The notes beneath the pieces are model-generated. The model did not search any database. It was not told the origin of the DNA and worked only from the letters and a program-made list of their open reading frames with translations. A stretch of 21,795 nucleotides of DNA from Clostridiales bacterium. GTDB lineage: Bacteria > Bacillota > Clostridia > Christensenellales > QALW01. The position numbers were made by a program, and so were the translations under genes. Where the stretch lies: positions 1-21,795 of the forward strand of contig JAHAAN010000015.1 of the NCBI GenBank assembly GCA_018376855.1, given 5' to 3'. Positions 1 through 7,994 of this stretch are shown here, piece by piece (within the stretch, counting starts at the first letter, position 1; each line of letters starts with the position of its first letter).

Positions 1-694
1 TGCGGCCGATCTCACGGTAAAACGCAGCCTGTTGGTGCGGATTTTCGCCGTAGCGCATTCCCTGCACCAATTCATAAGTAGGCGTAAATACCTCCCGGAA
101 GCCTTCGACGCCCGCCTGCTTCTTTAAATAACTCGTAATCAGTGCATCATATGCGGCCGTATGCTCAAAAACGCAGTAGCACAGTCTTAATTTTGTTGCA
201 AGGCTCACCTCTCCATTTGCACGAAGCTCCTCAAGCACGACCGTATAATCTTCAGGATGCACGATAACCGCAACATCCTGATAATTCTTTGCAGCCGCGC
301 GAATCATCGTCGGCCCGCCGATATCAATGTTTTCGATTGCTTCCTCACGGGTTACGTCGGGCTTCAGAACCGTTTGCTTAAAGGGATACAGGTTGACCGC
401 CACAATGTCTATCGTATTGATCCCCAAGGACTCCAAGGTACGCATATGCTCCGGATTAGAACGCATAGCCAAAATACCCGCGTGAACAAACGGATGCAGC
501 GTTTTTACTCTTCCGTCCAGGCATTCCGGAAAGCCTGTGAGCGAATCAATCGAAATCACCTTTACACCGGCATTTTCCAACGCTTTATGCGTGCCGCCCG
601 TGGAAATGATCTCATAGCCCAGCTCCTCAAGCCCTTTGGCAAATTCCACTACTCCTGTTTTATCCGATACACTGATTAACGCTCTCTTTTTCAT
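1..694 (-). CDS. purH: PurH, bifunctional AICAR transformylase/IMP cyclohydrolase (3' part outside window)
   Basis: PurH catalyses the last two steps of IMP synthesis: formylation of AICAR, then ring closure of FAICAR. The visible 231 residues start MKKRALISVSDKTG and cover the N-terminal MGS-like IMP cyclohydrolase domain, with STGGTHKAL near residue 32 and GRVKTLHP near residue 61. The junction into the transformylase domain, RYGENPHQ, lies at the window edge. The reading frame stays open to base 1, so the gene is cut by the window, not truncated. The ATG at 692-694 is preceded by a purine-rich AGAGAGGAAGAG stretch. It lies 31 bases after purN and is the fourth gene of the purE-purM-purN-purH run, presumably co-transcribed from the purE promoter. 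Family assignment is secure. Confidence 0.96.
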   Translation of the reverse strand, partial: MKKRALISVSDKTGVVEFAKGLEELGYEIISTGGTHKALENAGVKVISIDSLTGFPECLDGRVKTLHPFVHAGILAMRSNPEHMRTLESLGINTIDIVAVNLYPFKQTVLKPDVTREEAIENIDIGGPTMIRAAAKNYQDVAVIVHPEDYTVVLEELRANGEVSLATKLRLCYCVFEHTAAYDALITSYLKKQAGVEGFREVFTPTYELVQGMRYGENPHQQAAFYREIGR

Positions 695-725
695 GCTTCT
701 CTTCCTCTCTATAAGTGATCCGCTT

Positions 726-1343
726 TTATAAAATTCTCACCCTTCTGCCCTCTACGGACAAACGCTCTTCACAAAGCAAACGAACCGCGCGCACGATCAT
801 CAGATGCTCCTGCACAAGAATCCTCGCTGCAAGGGTGTCTGCCGTATCGTCCTGCTCCACCGGAACAGCTTGCTGCAAAATAATCGCGCCTGTGTCGGTG
901 CCTTCATCGACAAAATGAACCGTACAGCCCGATATCTTCGCGCCGTAATCCAGCACTGCCTGATGCACATGATGCCCATAATATCCCTTTCCGCAAAAGG
1001 AAGGAATCAAGGACGGATGAATATTTACAATTCGGTTTCTATACTCTGCAATCATTTTAGGCGACACAATCGAAAGATATCCGGCAAGAATGCAATAATC
1101 GATCCTCTGTTCTTTTAACAGCGACAAGATTTTTTCATCCTGCATTTCCCGAGACATGCCCTTATCCAGCACATAGGTTTCAATGGCGCTGTTCTGCGCC
1201 CGCACAAGCGCATAAGCATCCGCCCTGCTGGATATCACAAGACAGATTTCCCCGCAGATCTCACCGCGGGCAATCGCGTCCATAATCGCCTGCATATTTG
1301 AGCCGCCGCCGGAAACAAATACCGCAAGCCGTTTTACTCGCAT
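726..1343 (-). CDS. purN: PurN, phosphoribosylglycinamide formyltransferase (GART)
   Basis: PurN transfers the formyl group of 10-formyl-tetrahydrofolate to GAR, the third step of purine synthesis. The 205-residue protein has the N-terminal phosphate-binding loop SGGGSNMQAI at 11-20. The catalytic set is visible: N107 and H109 in NIHPSL, and an aspartate in DEGTDTG (D150 by alignment with E. coli D144). The stretch SFCGKGYYGHHVH after the catalytic His is about five residues longer than in E. coli, and I recall it as usual in Gram-positive PurN. The start overlaps the end of purM by 10 bases, which suggests translational coupling. The length is normal for the family and no lesion is seen. Confidence 0.96.
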   Translation of the reverse strand: MRVKRLAVFVSGGGSNMQAIMDAIARGEICGEICLVISSRADAYALVRAQNSAIETYVLDKGMSREMQDEKILSLLKEQRIDYCILAGYLSIVSPKMIAEYRNRIVNIHPSLIPSFCGKGYYGHHVHQAVLDYGAKISGCTVHFVDEGTDTGAIILQQAVPVEQDDTADTLAARILVQEHLMIVRAVRLLCEERLSVEGRRVRIL

Positions 1344-2362
1344 AAGGCCACGCCCTCCTCGCCGGCGGCTACGTTACCGATAATATAGGCCTTTTCACCG
1401 CACTCCTGCGCTAAACGCACGATCCCGTCCGCGTCGGCAGAATCAACGGCAAGCACCATACCGATACCCATATTGAAGGTATTATACATTTCTCTTCTTT
1501 CCAAAGCGCTCAAACGCCCCAGCACGTTAAAAATCGGAAGCACTTCCCAGCTCCCCAAGCGAATATTCGCTTGCAGACCCTGCGGAAGCATGCGGGGAAT
1601 ATTTTCAATAAAACCGCCGCCGGTAATATGAGCCATGCCTTTGATCGTATATTTCTCAAACAGCGCAAGCGCGGTTTTTACATAGATACGGGTAGGCGTA
1701 AGAACATTCTCTCCGATACTGCAGGAAAGCTCGCTTGAAAAACGGCGCAGCTCTGTGCCGTCCACACCGAGCAAGCGGCGCACAAGAGAAAATCCGTTGC
1801 TGTGAATGCCGCTGCTTGCAAGGCCGATAAGCGCATCGCCCGCTTTGATCCCGCTGCCGTTAATAATATTTTTCCGCTGCACAACGCCTACCGAGAAGCC
1901 CGCAATATCATAATCGTCTTCCTGATAAAAACCGGGCATTTCCGCAGTTTCGCCGCCCACAAGCGCACAGCCTGAAAGCACGCAGCCATCCGCAACGCCT
2001 TTAACGATCTGCGCAATTTTTGCCGGATCAATATGCCCCGTGGCAATATAATCCAAAAACAGCATCGGCTTTGCGCCCTGACAGATAATATCGTTTACGC
2101 ACATCGCCACAGCATCAATGCCGATAGTATCGTGCTTGTCCATCACGATCGCGTATTTCAGCTTTGTACCCACGCCGTCGGTTCCCGCAACAAGCACAGG
2201 GTCATCGCAATCGGCCTTATCCATTGCATAAAAGCCGCCAAAGCTGCCAAGCCCGCCCAGTACATTTGATGTCATGGTTTTCTTTACATGCTCTTTCATA
2301 AGCGCTACAGCCTGATAACCGCGCTCCACATCTACGCCTGCATCTTTATAACTGATCGCCAT
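1334..2362 (-). CDS. purM: PurM, phosphoribosylformylglycinamidine cyclo-ligase (AIR synthetase)
   Basis: PurM closes the imidazole ring, converting FGAM to AIR with ATP. The protein is 342 residues from the start chosen here and opens MAISYKDAGVD, the typical PurM beginning. It carries the ATP-grasp-unlike PurM/SelD-fold signature GTDGVGTKLK at about 60-69 and GGETAEMPG at about 136-144. A longer frame reaches a GTG at 2395, but those 11 extra residues have no family match. The ATG at 2360-2362 has GGAG with 6 bases of spacing, so I chose it. It follows purE by 54 bases and overlaps purN. purC and purF, often found between purE and purM in related operons, are not here. Confidence 0.95.
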   Translation of the reverse strand: MAISYKDAGVDVERGYQAVALMKEHVKKTMTSNVLGGLGSFGGFYAMDKADCDDPVLVAGTDGVGTKLKYAIVMDKHDTIGIDAVAMCVNDIICQGAKPMLFLDYIATGHIDPAKIAQIVKGVADGCVLSGCALVGGETAEMPGFYQEDDYDIAGFSVGVVQRKNIINGSGIKAGDALIGLASSGIHSNGFSLVRRLLGVDGTELRRFSSELSCSIGENVLTPTRIYVKTALALFEKYTIKGMAHITGGGFIENIPRMLPQGLQANIRLGSWEVLPIFNVLGRLSALERREMYNTFNMGIGMVLAVDSADADGIVRLAQECGEKAYIIGNVAAGEEGVALCE

Positions 2363-2416
2363 CTTTCTCTCCGTTCCGCTGCCGCAAAGCAGCACAAAAT
2401 AATATGTAAAAAATAT

Positions 2417-2911
2417 TTACTCGTTTAAAAGCTTATCCAGCTTGTCCTGCGCGATAGCAATATCATCCTGCATTTTCTGTTTATGCGCTTTCAGCAGTTC
2501 CCTCAAAGCTGCATCGTTTATTGCAAGCATCTGAATTGCAAGCAGGGCTGCATTTTCACTTACGTTAATCGCCACCGTTGCCACCGGAACGCCCGACGGC
2601 ATCTGAACGATAGAAAGCAAGGAATCCATTCCATCCATAGTAGAAGATTTGATCGGAAGCCCGATAACGGGAAGCGTAGTAAAGGCCGCCAGCACGCCGC
2701 CTAAATGCGCCGCCTTCCCCGCCGCCGCAATAATAACGGAGATCCCTTCTTCCTCGGCATGCGAAGCAAATTCTGCCGCAAGCTCCGGCGTGCGGTGCGC
2801 ACTGATTACTTTTACAACCGGCTCAACATTGAACTTTTTAAATGTATCCACCGTTTTCTTTACCACATCAAAATCGCTGATGCTTCCCATAACTACCGCT
2901 ACTTTATTCAT
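2417..2911 (-). CDS. purE: PurE, N5-carboxyaminoimidazole ribonucleotide mutase
   Basis: PurE rearranges N5-CAIR to CAIR in de novo purine synthesis. The 164-residue protein has the substrate phosphate loop MGSISD at 8-13, the catalytic-histidine motif SAHRTP at 37-42 and AAAGKAAHLGG at 62-72. The AAHL form is that of class I mutases (bacterial type, working with PurK) and not the class II AIR carboxylases. PurK is not in the window. A clear AGGAGGG ribosome binding site stands just upstream of the ATG. It is the first gene of the operon, 25 bases after the inferred start site of a TTGACG/TACTAT promoter with PurBox-like elements upstream, so purine-responsive control is likely. Confidence 0.96.
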   Translation of the reverse strand: MNKVAVVMGSISDFDVVKKTVDTFKKFNVEPVVKVISAHRTPELAAEFASHAEEEGISVIIAAAGKAAHLGGVLAAFTTLPVIGLPIKSSTMDGMDSLLSIVQMPSGVPVATVAINVSENAALLAIQMLAINDAALRELLKAHKQKMQDDIAIAQDKLDKLLNE

Positions 2912-2942
2912 GCCTTTTCCCTCCTGTTATGCTCTGCAAACA

Positions 2943-2971
2943 ATAGTAAAGCATTCTTGCTGTTTCGTCAA
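2943..2971 (-). promoter_or_regulatory. Promoter of the purE operon
   Basis: On the minus strand there is TTGACG (complement of 2966-2971), a 17-base spacer, then TACTAT (complement of 2943-2948). The -35 matches the housekeeping consensus at 5 of 6 positions and the -10 at 4 of 6, with ideal spacing. The predicted start near 2936 gives a leader of about 25 bases, too short for a purine riboswitch, which fits control by a DNA-binding repressor. Confidence 0.75.
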
Positions 2972-2975
2972 TTCC

Positions 2976-3019
2976 TTTTACGGACATTACCCGCCACTAT
3001 ATTGCAATCGTTCGGATTT
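2976..3019 (-). promoter_or_regulatory. Two opposed PurBox-like elements (putative PurR operator)
   Basis: The B. subtilis PurBox is recalled as AWWWCCGAACWWT. On the minus strand AAATCCGAACGAT (3007-3019) matches 12 of 13 positions. AATGTCCGTAAAA (2976-2988) matches the inverted box at 10 of 13. They are 18 bases apart, close to the 16-17 known in Bacillus, and lie immediately upstream of the purE -35. The count is by eye. Binding by a PurR protein, whose gene is not in this window, is inferred. Confidence 0.6.
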
Positions 3020-3041
3020 TTAAGCAAGCCGCTTCCTTTGC

Positions 3042-3072
3042 AAAATAAAGGGCGGATCTTAAAAATCCGCCC
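3042..3072 (-). terminator. Intrinsic terminator after ftsZ, end of the dcw operon
   Basis: On the minus strand GGGCGGAT, a 7-base loop, then ATCCGCCC form a perfect 8-bp stem (3050-3057 with 3065-3072), followed by TTTATTTT. It lies about 70 bases past the ftsZ stop and before the purine promoter, so the two operons are transcriptionally separate. Confidence 0.88.
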
Positions 3073-3143
3073 AACTACAGGGAACCCGCACAGAACAGAT
3101 ATCTCCGCTTTACACAGCATTCCCTGCGGCAAACCGCCTATAA

Positions 3144-4508
3144 TCACTTATTTCTGCTCTGCCTGCGCGAAATAGCCGGCATTTCAAAATCAATATCGTC
3201 ATCCTCTTGATTGTCATGCTTAAAGGAGAAGAAGCCGTTTCTTTGCGCTGCGCTCTGACGGGGCTCCTCCCGTGTGCTCTGATACTGCGAGCGAAAATCC
3301 TCTTCATTTTCATCATAATCGTTCCCGCCGAAGCTGCGCGAACGCTGCTCTGTTTGATACGACTCAGCAGGCCTTTTCGGCGCCGGCTCATACTCGCGTT
3401 CTTCGCGGTATGCTGACTGCCGTGCATTATTGGCCGCAAAAGATGTCATCTCAAGCCCATCGTCCTCCCCGTCATCATAAGCAGGACGCTGCGCACTGCG
3501 ATCGTTCTGGCGTTCTTCGTTTCTGCGCGCAGGGCTTGCCTGACGCTGCTTGCGCTCAAAACCTGTTGCAATGATCGTAATGCGGATTTCATCATCCAAG
3601 GTCTCATCGATACCGGCGCCCAAAATAATGTTGCACTCCGGATCAACCGCCTCATGGATCAGATAAGCCGCTTCATTGACCTCTGTAAGAGACATGCTTG
3701 CGCCGCCGGTAACGTTAAAGATCACGCCTCTTGCGCCTTCGATCGTGGTTTCAAGCAGCGGAGAAGAAATCGCCTTCTTTGCAGCGTCGACCGCGCGGTT
3801 TTCTCCTGTTCCGATACCGATACCCATATGCGCGACGCCTTTATCCTTCATGATTGTTTTAACGTCAGCAAAGTCCAAATTAATCATATTCTGGCGTGTG
3901 ATCAGCTCCGAAATGCCCGACACGCCCTGCCTGAGCACGTCGTCAGCCTGACGGAACGCTTCTATAATGGAGGTTCCTTTTCCCACTACCTGAAGCAAGC
4001 GGTCATTCGGAATAATGATAAGGCTGTCCACCTTATTTTTAAGCTCGTTAATTCCCTTTTCGGCATTGGTAGAACGCACCCGACCCTCAAACATAAAGGG
4101 ACGCGTAACAACGCCGACCGTCAGAATGCCCATTTCTTTAGCGATTTCAGCCACCGCAGGAGCCGCGCCGGTTCCTGTTCCGCCGCCCATTCCTGCCGTT
4201 ACAAAAACCATATCCGCTCCGCGAAGCTGTTCGGCGATCTCTTCTCTGCTTTCCTCAGCAGCTTTCTTGCCAATCTCCGGATTCGCTCCGGCTCCTAACC
4301 CTTTTGTGATCTTTTCACCGATCTGAACCTTTTTGGTGGCCTTAGACACCTTCAGCGCCTGCTTGTCCGTATTTACTGAAATATATTCAACACCCTTTAG
4401 GCCGGATACGATCATGCGATCAACCGCATTGTTGCCGGCTCCGCCTACACCGACTACTCTGATCTGAGCAAACGCGCCCATTCCCATATCCAGATTAAAA
4501 TCCATCAT
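3144..4508 (-). CDS. ftsZ: FtsZ, tubulin-like cell division GTPase
   Basis: FtsZ polymerises into the cytokinetic ring and recruits the divisome. The 454-residue protein has the nucleotide-binding core GGAGNNAVDRM near 22-32, the tubulin signature GGGTGTG at 108-114, the RSTNAEKG stretch near 145 and the T7 loop NLDFADVK near 210. Residues about 321-435 form a long linker rich in Arg, Glu, Gln and Ser. The tail reads DIDFEMPAISRRQ, equivalent to the conserved C-terminal peptide that binds FtsA (usually IPxFLRR), then a basic end. AGGAGG stands 8 bases before the ATG. It is the last gene of the dcw cluster, 13 bases after ftsA, and is followed by a terminator. Confidence 0.98.
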   Translation of the reverse strand: MMDFNLDMGMGAFAQIRVVGVGGAGNNAVDRMIVSGLKGVEYISVNTDKQALKVSKATKKVQIGEKITKGLGAGANPEIGKKAAEESREEIAEQLRGADMVFVTAGMGGGTGTGAAPAVAEIAKEMGILTVGVVTRPFMFEGRVRSTNAEKGINELKNKVDSLIIIPNDRLLQVVGKGTSIIEAFRQADDVLRQGVSGISELITRQNMINLDFADVKTIMKDKGVAHMGIGIGTGENRAVDAAKKAISSPLLETTIEGARGVIFNVTGGASMSLTEVNEAAYLIHEAVDPECNIILGAGIDETLDDEIRITIIATGFERKQRQASPARRNEERQNDRSAQRPAYDDGEDDGLEMTSFAANNARQSAYREEREYEPAPKRPAESYQTEQRSRSFGGNDYDENEEDFRSQYQSTREEPRQSAAQRNGFFSFKHDNQEDDDIDFEMPAISRRQSRNK

Positions 4509-4521
4509 ATTTTATTCCTCC

Positions 4522-5703
4522 TCAAGAATTATTGCTTCCTTTAAAAATCATTTTTATATGTTCCCAAAGCGTAGGTTCTTCCTCAGAAACACTCTCGCTG
4601 GCATAATCAATCGTTCCAAGCGCTGCCGAAAACTCCGGCTTATTCATTTTTGTAGCCTTGGGCTGAATCAGCGTAACGCTGCGCCCGATCTCCTTTTGTG
4701 CAAACTCGCGGATCCCCCGCATATTGGAAGTGCCGCCCGTCAAATAGATGCTTACATACTCCGGAAGAATGCATCCGCAATTTTGCAGCGTTCTTTTAAT
4801 TACCTGACAGATCTCCTCTACGCGCGCATTGACGATCTCATGCACGCGCGCCGCGGGAAAACGCAGGATTTTATAAGTCTCTTTCATCATGATCTCATAC
4901 TTATCGTCCTTCCCGATCGAAAGGCCGTAAATCGTGCGATGCTTCAGCTGCTGCGCAATGTCGTCTTCTATGTGCATCGTGATTGCTAAATCTCTTGTAA
5001 TGTGCGCTCCGCCAACCGGAACTGTTTTATGATAAAGGATTCCATCTCCCTTCAACACCGTAATCGCTGTGCTCCTATATCCGATATCAACCAACACTGC
5101 CGTTCTGTCTCTCATATCCTCCGGAATAAAAGCAAGAGCCTGGGCGAGCGTAGGCGAGATAAAAGTATCCACCTGATAGCCTAATGAATCCAGCAGGCTG
5201 CTGACAGACTGGGCAAAAGCCTTGTCCACCAGCACATAAGAAACGGTCGCCTCTATCTCGGAAGCGTACACGCCTATGGGATTCATGGTTCTTCTTTCCC
5301 CGTCAATCGTAAATTGGATGGGGCACCTATGCGCAATCAAGCAGCTGCGCAGCAAAGAAAAATTCTCCCCGCGCTTAAAAAGCAGATCAATATCTTCTTG
5401 AGAAATCCGTTTATTCTTATTAAAATTCAAGCTGACCTTGCGGCATACAACCTCTGTGAAATCAGCAGGAACGCCTACATGAACATATCGGATCTTCTGC
5501 CCGGCCTGCTTTTCCGCTTCACTGATTACGCTTCCGAACGCATAGCGCAGCTCTTTGGGTTCAATCCACCCTTTTTTATTATAACCGGAATATGCCGTAA
5601 CCGCAGTGCCCAACAGATTAAAGCCGTCAGCCGCACCGCTTTGAGCAATCATACATACGAGTTTTCCTGTTCCTATTTCAATAGCCGCAGCGATCTGCTT
5701 CAT
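4522..5703 (-). CDS. ftsA: FtsA, actin-like divisome protein tethering FtsZ to the membrane
   Basis: FtsA is an actin-fold ATPase that anchors FtsZ filaments at the membrane. The 393-residue protein shows phosphate-1 motif AIEIGTGK (7-14), phosphate-2 motif VDIGYRST (205-212) and adenosine motif LTGGTSNMRG (321-330). The last residues, EPTLWEHIKMIFKG (376-389), can form the amphipathic membrane-targeting helix expected of FtsA. The first motif has Glu where AIDIG is usual, and the protein is rather divergent overall, so identity rests on the motifs together with adjacency to ftsZ. The start has AGGGG 7 bases upstream. A 172-base gap separates it from ftsQ and may hold an ftsAZ promoter. Confidence 0.93.
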   Translation of the reverse strand: MKQIAAAIEIGTGKLVCMIAQSGAADGFNLLGTAVTAYSGYNKKGWIEPKELRYAFGSVISEAEKQAGQKIRYVHVGVPADFTEVVCRKVSLNFNKNKRISQEDIDLLFKRGENFSLLRSCLIAHRCPIQFTIDGERRTMNPIGVYASEIEATVSYVLVDKAFAQSVSSLLDSLGYQVDTFISPTLAQALAFIPEDMRDRTAVLVDIGYRSTAITVLKGDGILYHKTVPVGGAHITRDLAITMHIEDDIAQQLKHRTIYGLSIGKDDKYEIMMKETYKILRFPAARVHEIVNARVEEICQVIKRTLQNCGCILPEYVSIYLTGGTSNMRGIREFAQKEIGRSVTLIQPKATKMNKPEFSAALGTIDYASESVSEEEPTLWEHIKMIFKGSNNS

Positions 5704-5756
5704 TCATGTTCCCCTAACTTTGTCCACACCAAAATAACCAAGAATAATCTTACTAT

Positions 5757-5765
5757 ATAATAACA
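5757..5765 (-). promoter_or_regulatory. Possible extended -10 promoter for ftsA-ftsZ
   Basis: On the minus strand the string TGTTATTAT reads as an extended -10 (TGn plus TATTAT, 5 of 6 matches), about 50 bases before the ftsA start, in a 172-base AT-rich gap. The matching -35 region (TTTTAA) is poor. Internal ftsAZ promoters are known in other Firmicutes, but here the evidence is only one short motif. Confidence 0.35.
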
Positions 5766-5875
5766 GAAAATGTGCATATTTAAAAGCATTTTTTTGTTTT
5801 TTCGCAATTATTTTTTCATTCTTTTTTTCTTTGCATTCTATTTTGGCCAAAAATGCCGTTCATTTCAGCGCGTTA

Positions 5876-6652
5876 TTATTCTATCGGCGCAAAACGAACC
5901 GTTCCGTCAGCAGCAGAAAGATCCAAAATACCGCTCGTGTGCCCCAATTTTTGCACCTCCTCCAAGGCCGGTTGAAAATAAGAAAGCTTTTCACGGATCT
6001 GCGTCGGCAGCCCGATACGCAAGATAAAGCCGTTGCGCAGCACGATCCTAACATCGTCCGAAACCGACATATCCAGCTTCTGCGTCTGATCCACCAAACC
6101 ATACAGCGCCATCTGTTCAACAAGCGCATAAAAATCCTTTTCCGTTTGCTCCTGCGAAAACGAAACCTTTTTTCCTAACACAACCGTTCCGGACACCATC
6201 GCTCCTGCGACATCCATCAGCACCGCCTGACTTGATTGCTGCATGGAAAGGGCATGTCCCTCCGTATCAATATGCACATAGCCTTGTTCGCACGGAACCT
6301 GAATGCTTACCTTTCGTTCCTTTAAATAAATTTCAACCGTATTAGGCAGCACCCGTACAACATTGAGCACCTCAAGAGCCGGATTGCTCTGTTCAATCTG
6401 ATTTTTAACCGCCTCTTCATTCAGCCTGAGAATATTTTTATCCTCTCCCAAATCAATCGCTTGCAGAATTTCAAACTCCGAAACCGACTGCGCGCCGTAA
6501 AGCGTAACCGTTTTGATATCAAAAAAGCTGCTATTGATTAAAAGCAAAACGATAACGATAACCAATAGCAGTATGAAAGCTGCAAGTCGCCCTTTATGTT
6601 TTACCGAATACTTCTTTGCTGTATCGTTTTTCCTTCGTACAATTCTGGCCAC
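5876..6652 (-). CDS. ftsQ: FtsQ/DivIB, bitopic divisome protein with POTRA domain
   Basis: DivIB (FtsQ) forms the trimeric FtsQLB-type complex that controls septal wall synthesis. From the start chosen here it has 258 residues: a basic cytoplasmic tail, one transmembrane helix at about 22-40 (LAAFILLLVIVIVLLLIN), a POTRA domain from FFDIKTVTLYGA at about 43-112, then a beta-rich extracytoplasmic region. The frame could extend to an ATG at 6679, but the GTG at 6650-6652 has GGAGG exactly 7 bases upstream (6660-6664), and the longer N-terminus adds nothing family-like. With this start the gene overlaps the 3' end of murA by 52 bases in another frame. Confidence 0.9.
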   Translation of the reverse strand: MARIVRRKNDTAKKYSVKHKGRLAAFILLLVIVIVLLLINSSFFDIKTVTLYGAQSVSEFEILQAIDLGEDKNILRLNEEAVKNQIEQSNPALEVLNVVRVLPNTVEIYLKERKVSIQVPCEQGYVHIDTEGHALSMQQSSQAVLMDVAGAMVSGTVVLGKKVSFSQEQTEKDFYALVEQMALYGLVDQTQKLDMSVSDDVRIVLRNGFILRIGLPTQIREKLSYFQPALEEVQKLGHTSGILDLSAADGTVRFAPIE

Positions 6653-7911
6653 GTTTCTGCCTCCGTATATGAAATGCACGCCCCAAGCATTTCCAAATTT
6701 CTTTCAAACTCAAAATAGCCTCTGCTTAAATAATCACGGTCTTCAATCTCTGTAATTCCTTCCGCAGCAAGCCCTGCCAATATCAGCGCCGCACTCCCCC
6801 GCAAATCATGCCCTGTAACGCGCGCGCCGCGCAGCGCCTTTACTCCTTTAATCACTGCTGTTCTATCCTTAATTCGGATATCAGCTCCCATGCGGCATAG
6901 CTCGGCAGCGTGCTTAAAGCGGTTTTCAAACACATTTTCCCGCATCACGCACACGCCCTTGCTGACTGCCTGAAGCGACATCATTTGCGCCTGCAAATCG
7001 GTTGCAAACCCCGGATAAGGCATCGTTTCGATTTCCTGTGCGCAGCTTTTCCTGCCGTCAGAACGAATGGCGATCCCCGTGCGATCCTTAAAAAGCGAAA
7101 AACCGCTTTGAATCAGCTTATCGCACAACGCTCCCAAATGCTCTTCCTGCGCATTGCGCACATAGATCTCGCCGCCTGCAATGGCCCCTGCAAGCAGATA
7201 CGTTCCCGCTACGATGCGGTCAGCCATAGGCGCAAAAACGCAGCCGTGCAGCGCCTGTACGCCTTCGATCACAATCATGCTTCCGCCGCTCCCGCTCACC
7301 TTTCCGCCCATCGAATTGATAAAGCGTTCCAGATCAACGATCTCGGGTTCACGCGCAGGATTATGTATCACCGTTGTTCCTTCCGCCAAAACAGCCGCCA
7401 GCATTACGTTTTCCGTCGCTCCCACGCTAGGATAATCCAAGTAGATCTCACAGCCGCGCAAGCGTCCGCATTCGCAGCACAGAAAGCCTCCGCGTTCCTC
7501 AATTTCAGCGCCCATACTGCGAAGCGCTCTCAAATGCAGGTCGATCGGTCTGTTTCCGATCTCGCAGCCTCCGGGATAAGCCAAGCACGCACTGCCCTGC
7601 CGGGCAAGAATGGAGCCGAGCATAAAGATAGAAGAGCGCACCGTGCCGGAAAGCTCTCTTCGCACCTCGCCGCTGTTCATCAGGCGCGCATCGATCTCCA
7701 AACGCTTCTCCCCACGCCGCACTTCACAGCCCAGCTCCTGCAAAATGAGCAGCATATTCTCCACGTCGCGCAGCATGGGGCAATTCTCAAGACAAACCGT
7801 CTCTTTGCATAAAATACAAGCCGCTAAAATCGGAAGTATGGCATTTTTGGCGCTATGTACCGCAACCTCGCCTTCAAGCCGACGCCCTCCGTATATTGTA
7901 ATATATTTCAT
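6601..7911 (-). CDS. murA: MurA, UDP-N-acetylglucosamine 1-carboxyvinyltransferase
   Basis: MurA adds enolpyruvate from PEP to UDP-GlcNAc, the first committed step of peptidoglycan synthesis, in the cytoplasm. The 436-residue protein has K22-N23 in HSAKNAILP, matching the catalytic Lys of E. coli MurA. The active-site cysteine C116 is in GGCEIGNRPIDLHLRALR, and FATDLQAQ and RGYFEFE lie near the C-terminus. Because the cysteine is kept, the enzyme should be of the fosfomycin-sensitive type; this is inference. An upstream in-frame ATG at 7926 exists, but GGAGGG at 7917-7922 sits 5 bases before the ATG at 7911, so I start there. Many Firmicutes carry two MurA copies; whether another exists cannot be seen. 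Confidence 0.96.
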   Translation of the reverse strand: MKYITIYGGRRLEGEVAVHSAKNAILPILAACILCKETVCLENCPMLRDVENMLLILQELGCEVRRGEKRLEIDARLMNSGEVRRELSGTVRSSIFMLGSILARQGSACLAYPGGCEIGNRPIDLHLRALRSMGAEIEERGGFLCCECGRLRGCEIYLDYPSVGATENVMLAAVLAEGTTVIHNPAREPEIVDLERFINSMGGKVSGSGGSMIVIEGVQALHGCVFAPMADRIVAGTYLLAGAIAGGEIYVRNAQEEHLGALCDKLIQSGFSLFKDRTGIAIRSDGRKSCAQEIETMPYPGFATDLQAQMMSLQAVSKGVCVMRENVFENRFKHAAELCRMGADIRIKDRTAVIKGVKALRGARVTGHDLRGSAALILAGLAAEGITEIEDRDYLSRGYFEFERNLEMLGACISYTEAETWPELYEGKTIQQRSIR

Positions 7912-7994
7912 ATGATCCCTCCGCATATCGTATCATTTTACATTTATACAATATGCATCGGAACCCGAAATTGTCATTGCTTCAACGGCAGCGC

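Noticed and set aside
3654..4298. Plus-strand open frame of 214 codons opposite ftsZ
   Set aside because: Composition and lack of a binding site mark it as a shadow of the conserved ftsZ reading frame; no family features.
5704..5875. Terminator after ftsQ based on TTTTGGCCAAAA
   Set aside because: The palindrome is AT-rich with a tiny GC core and is not followed by a U-run on the transcript strand.
6910..7812. Plus-strand open frame of 300 codons opposite murA
   Set aside because: Antisense shadow of murA, no ribosome binding site or recognisable motif.
7912..7994. Possible promoter before murA (ATGACA, 18 bases, TATTGT; also a TATAAA nearby)
   Set aside because: The hexamers are mediocre and the alternatives conflict; ftsW and murA are only 83 bases apart and read-through is sufficient.
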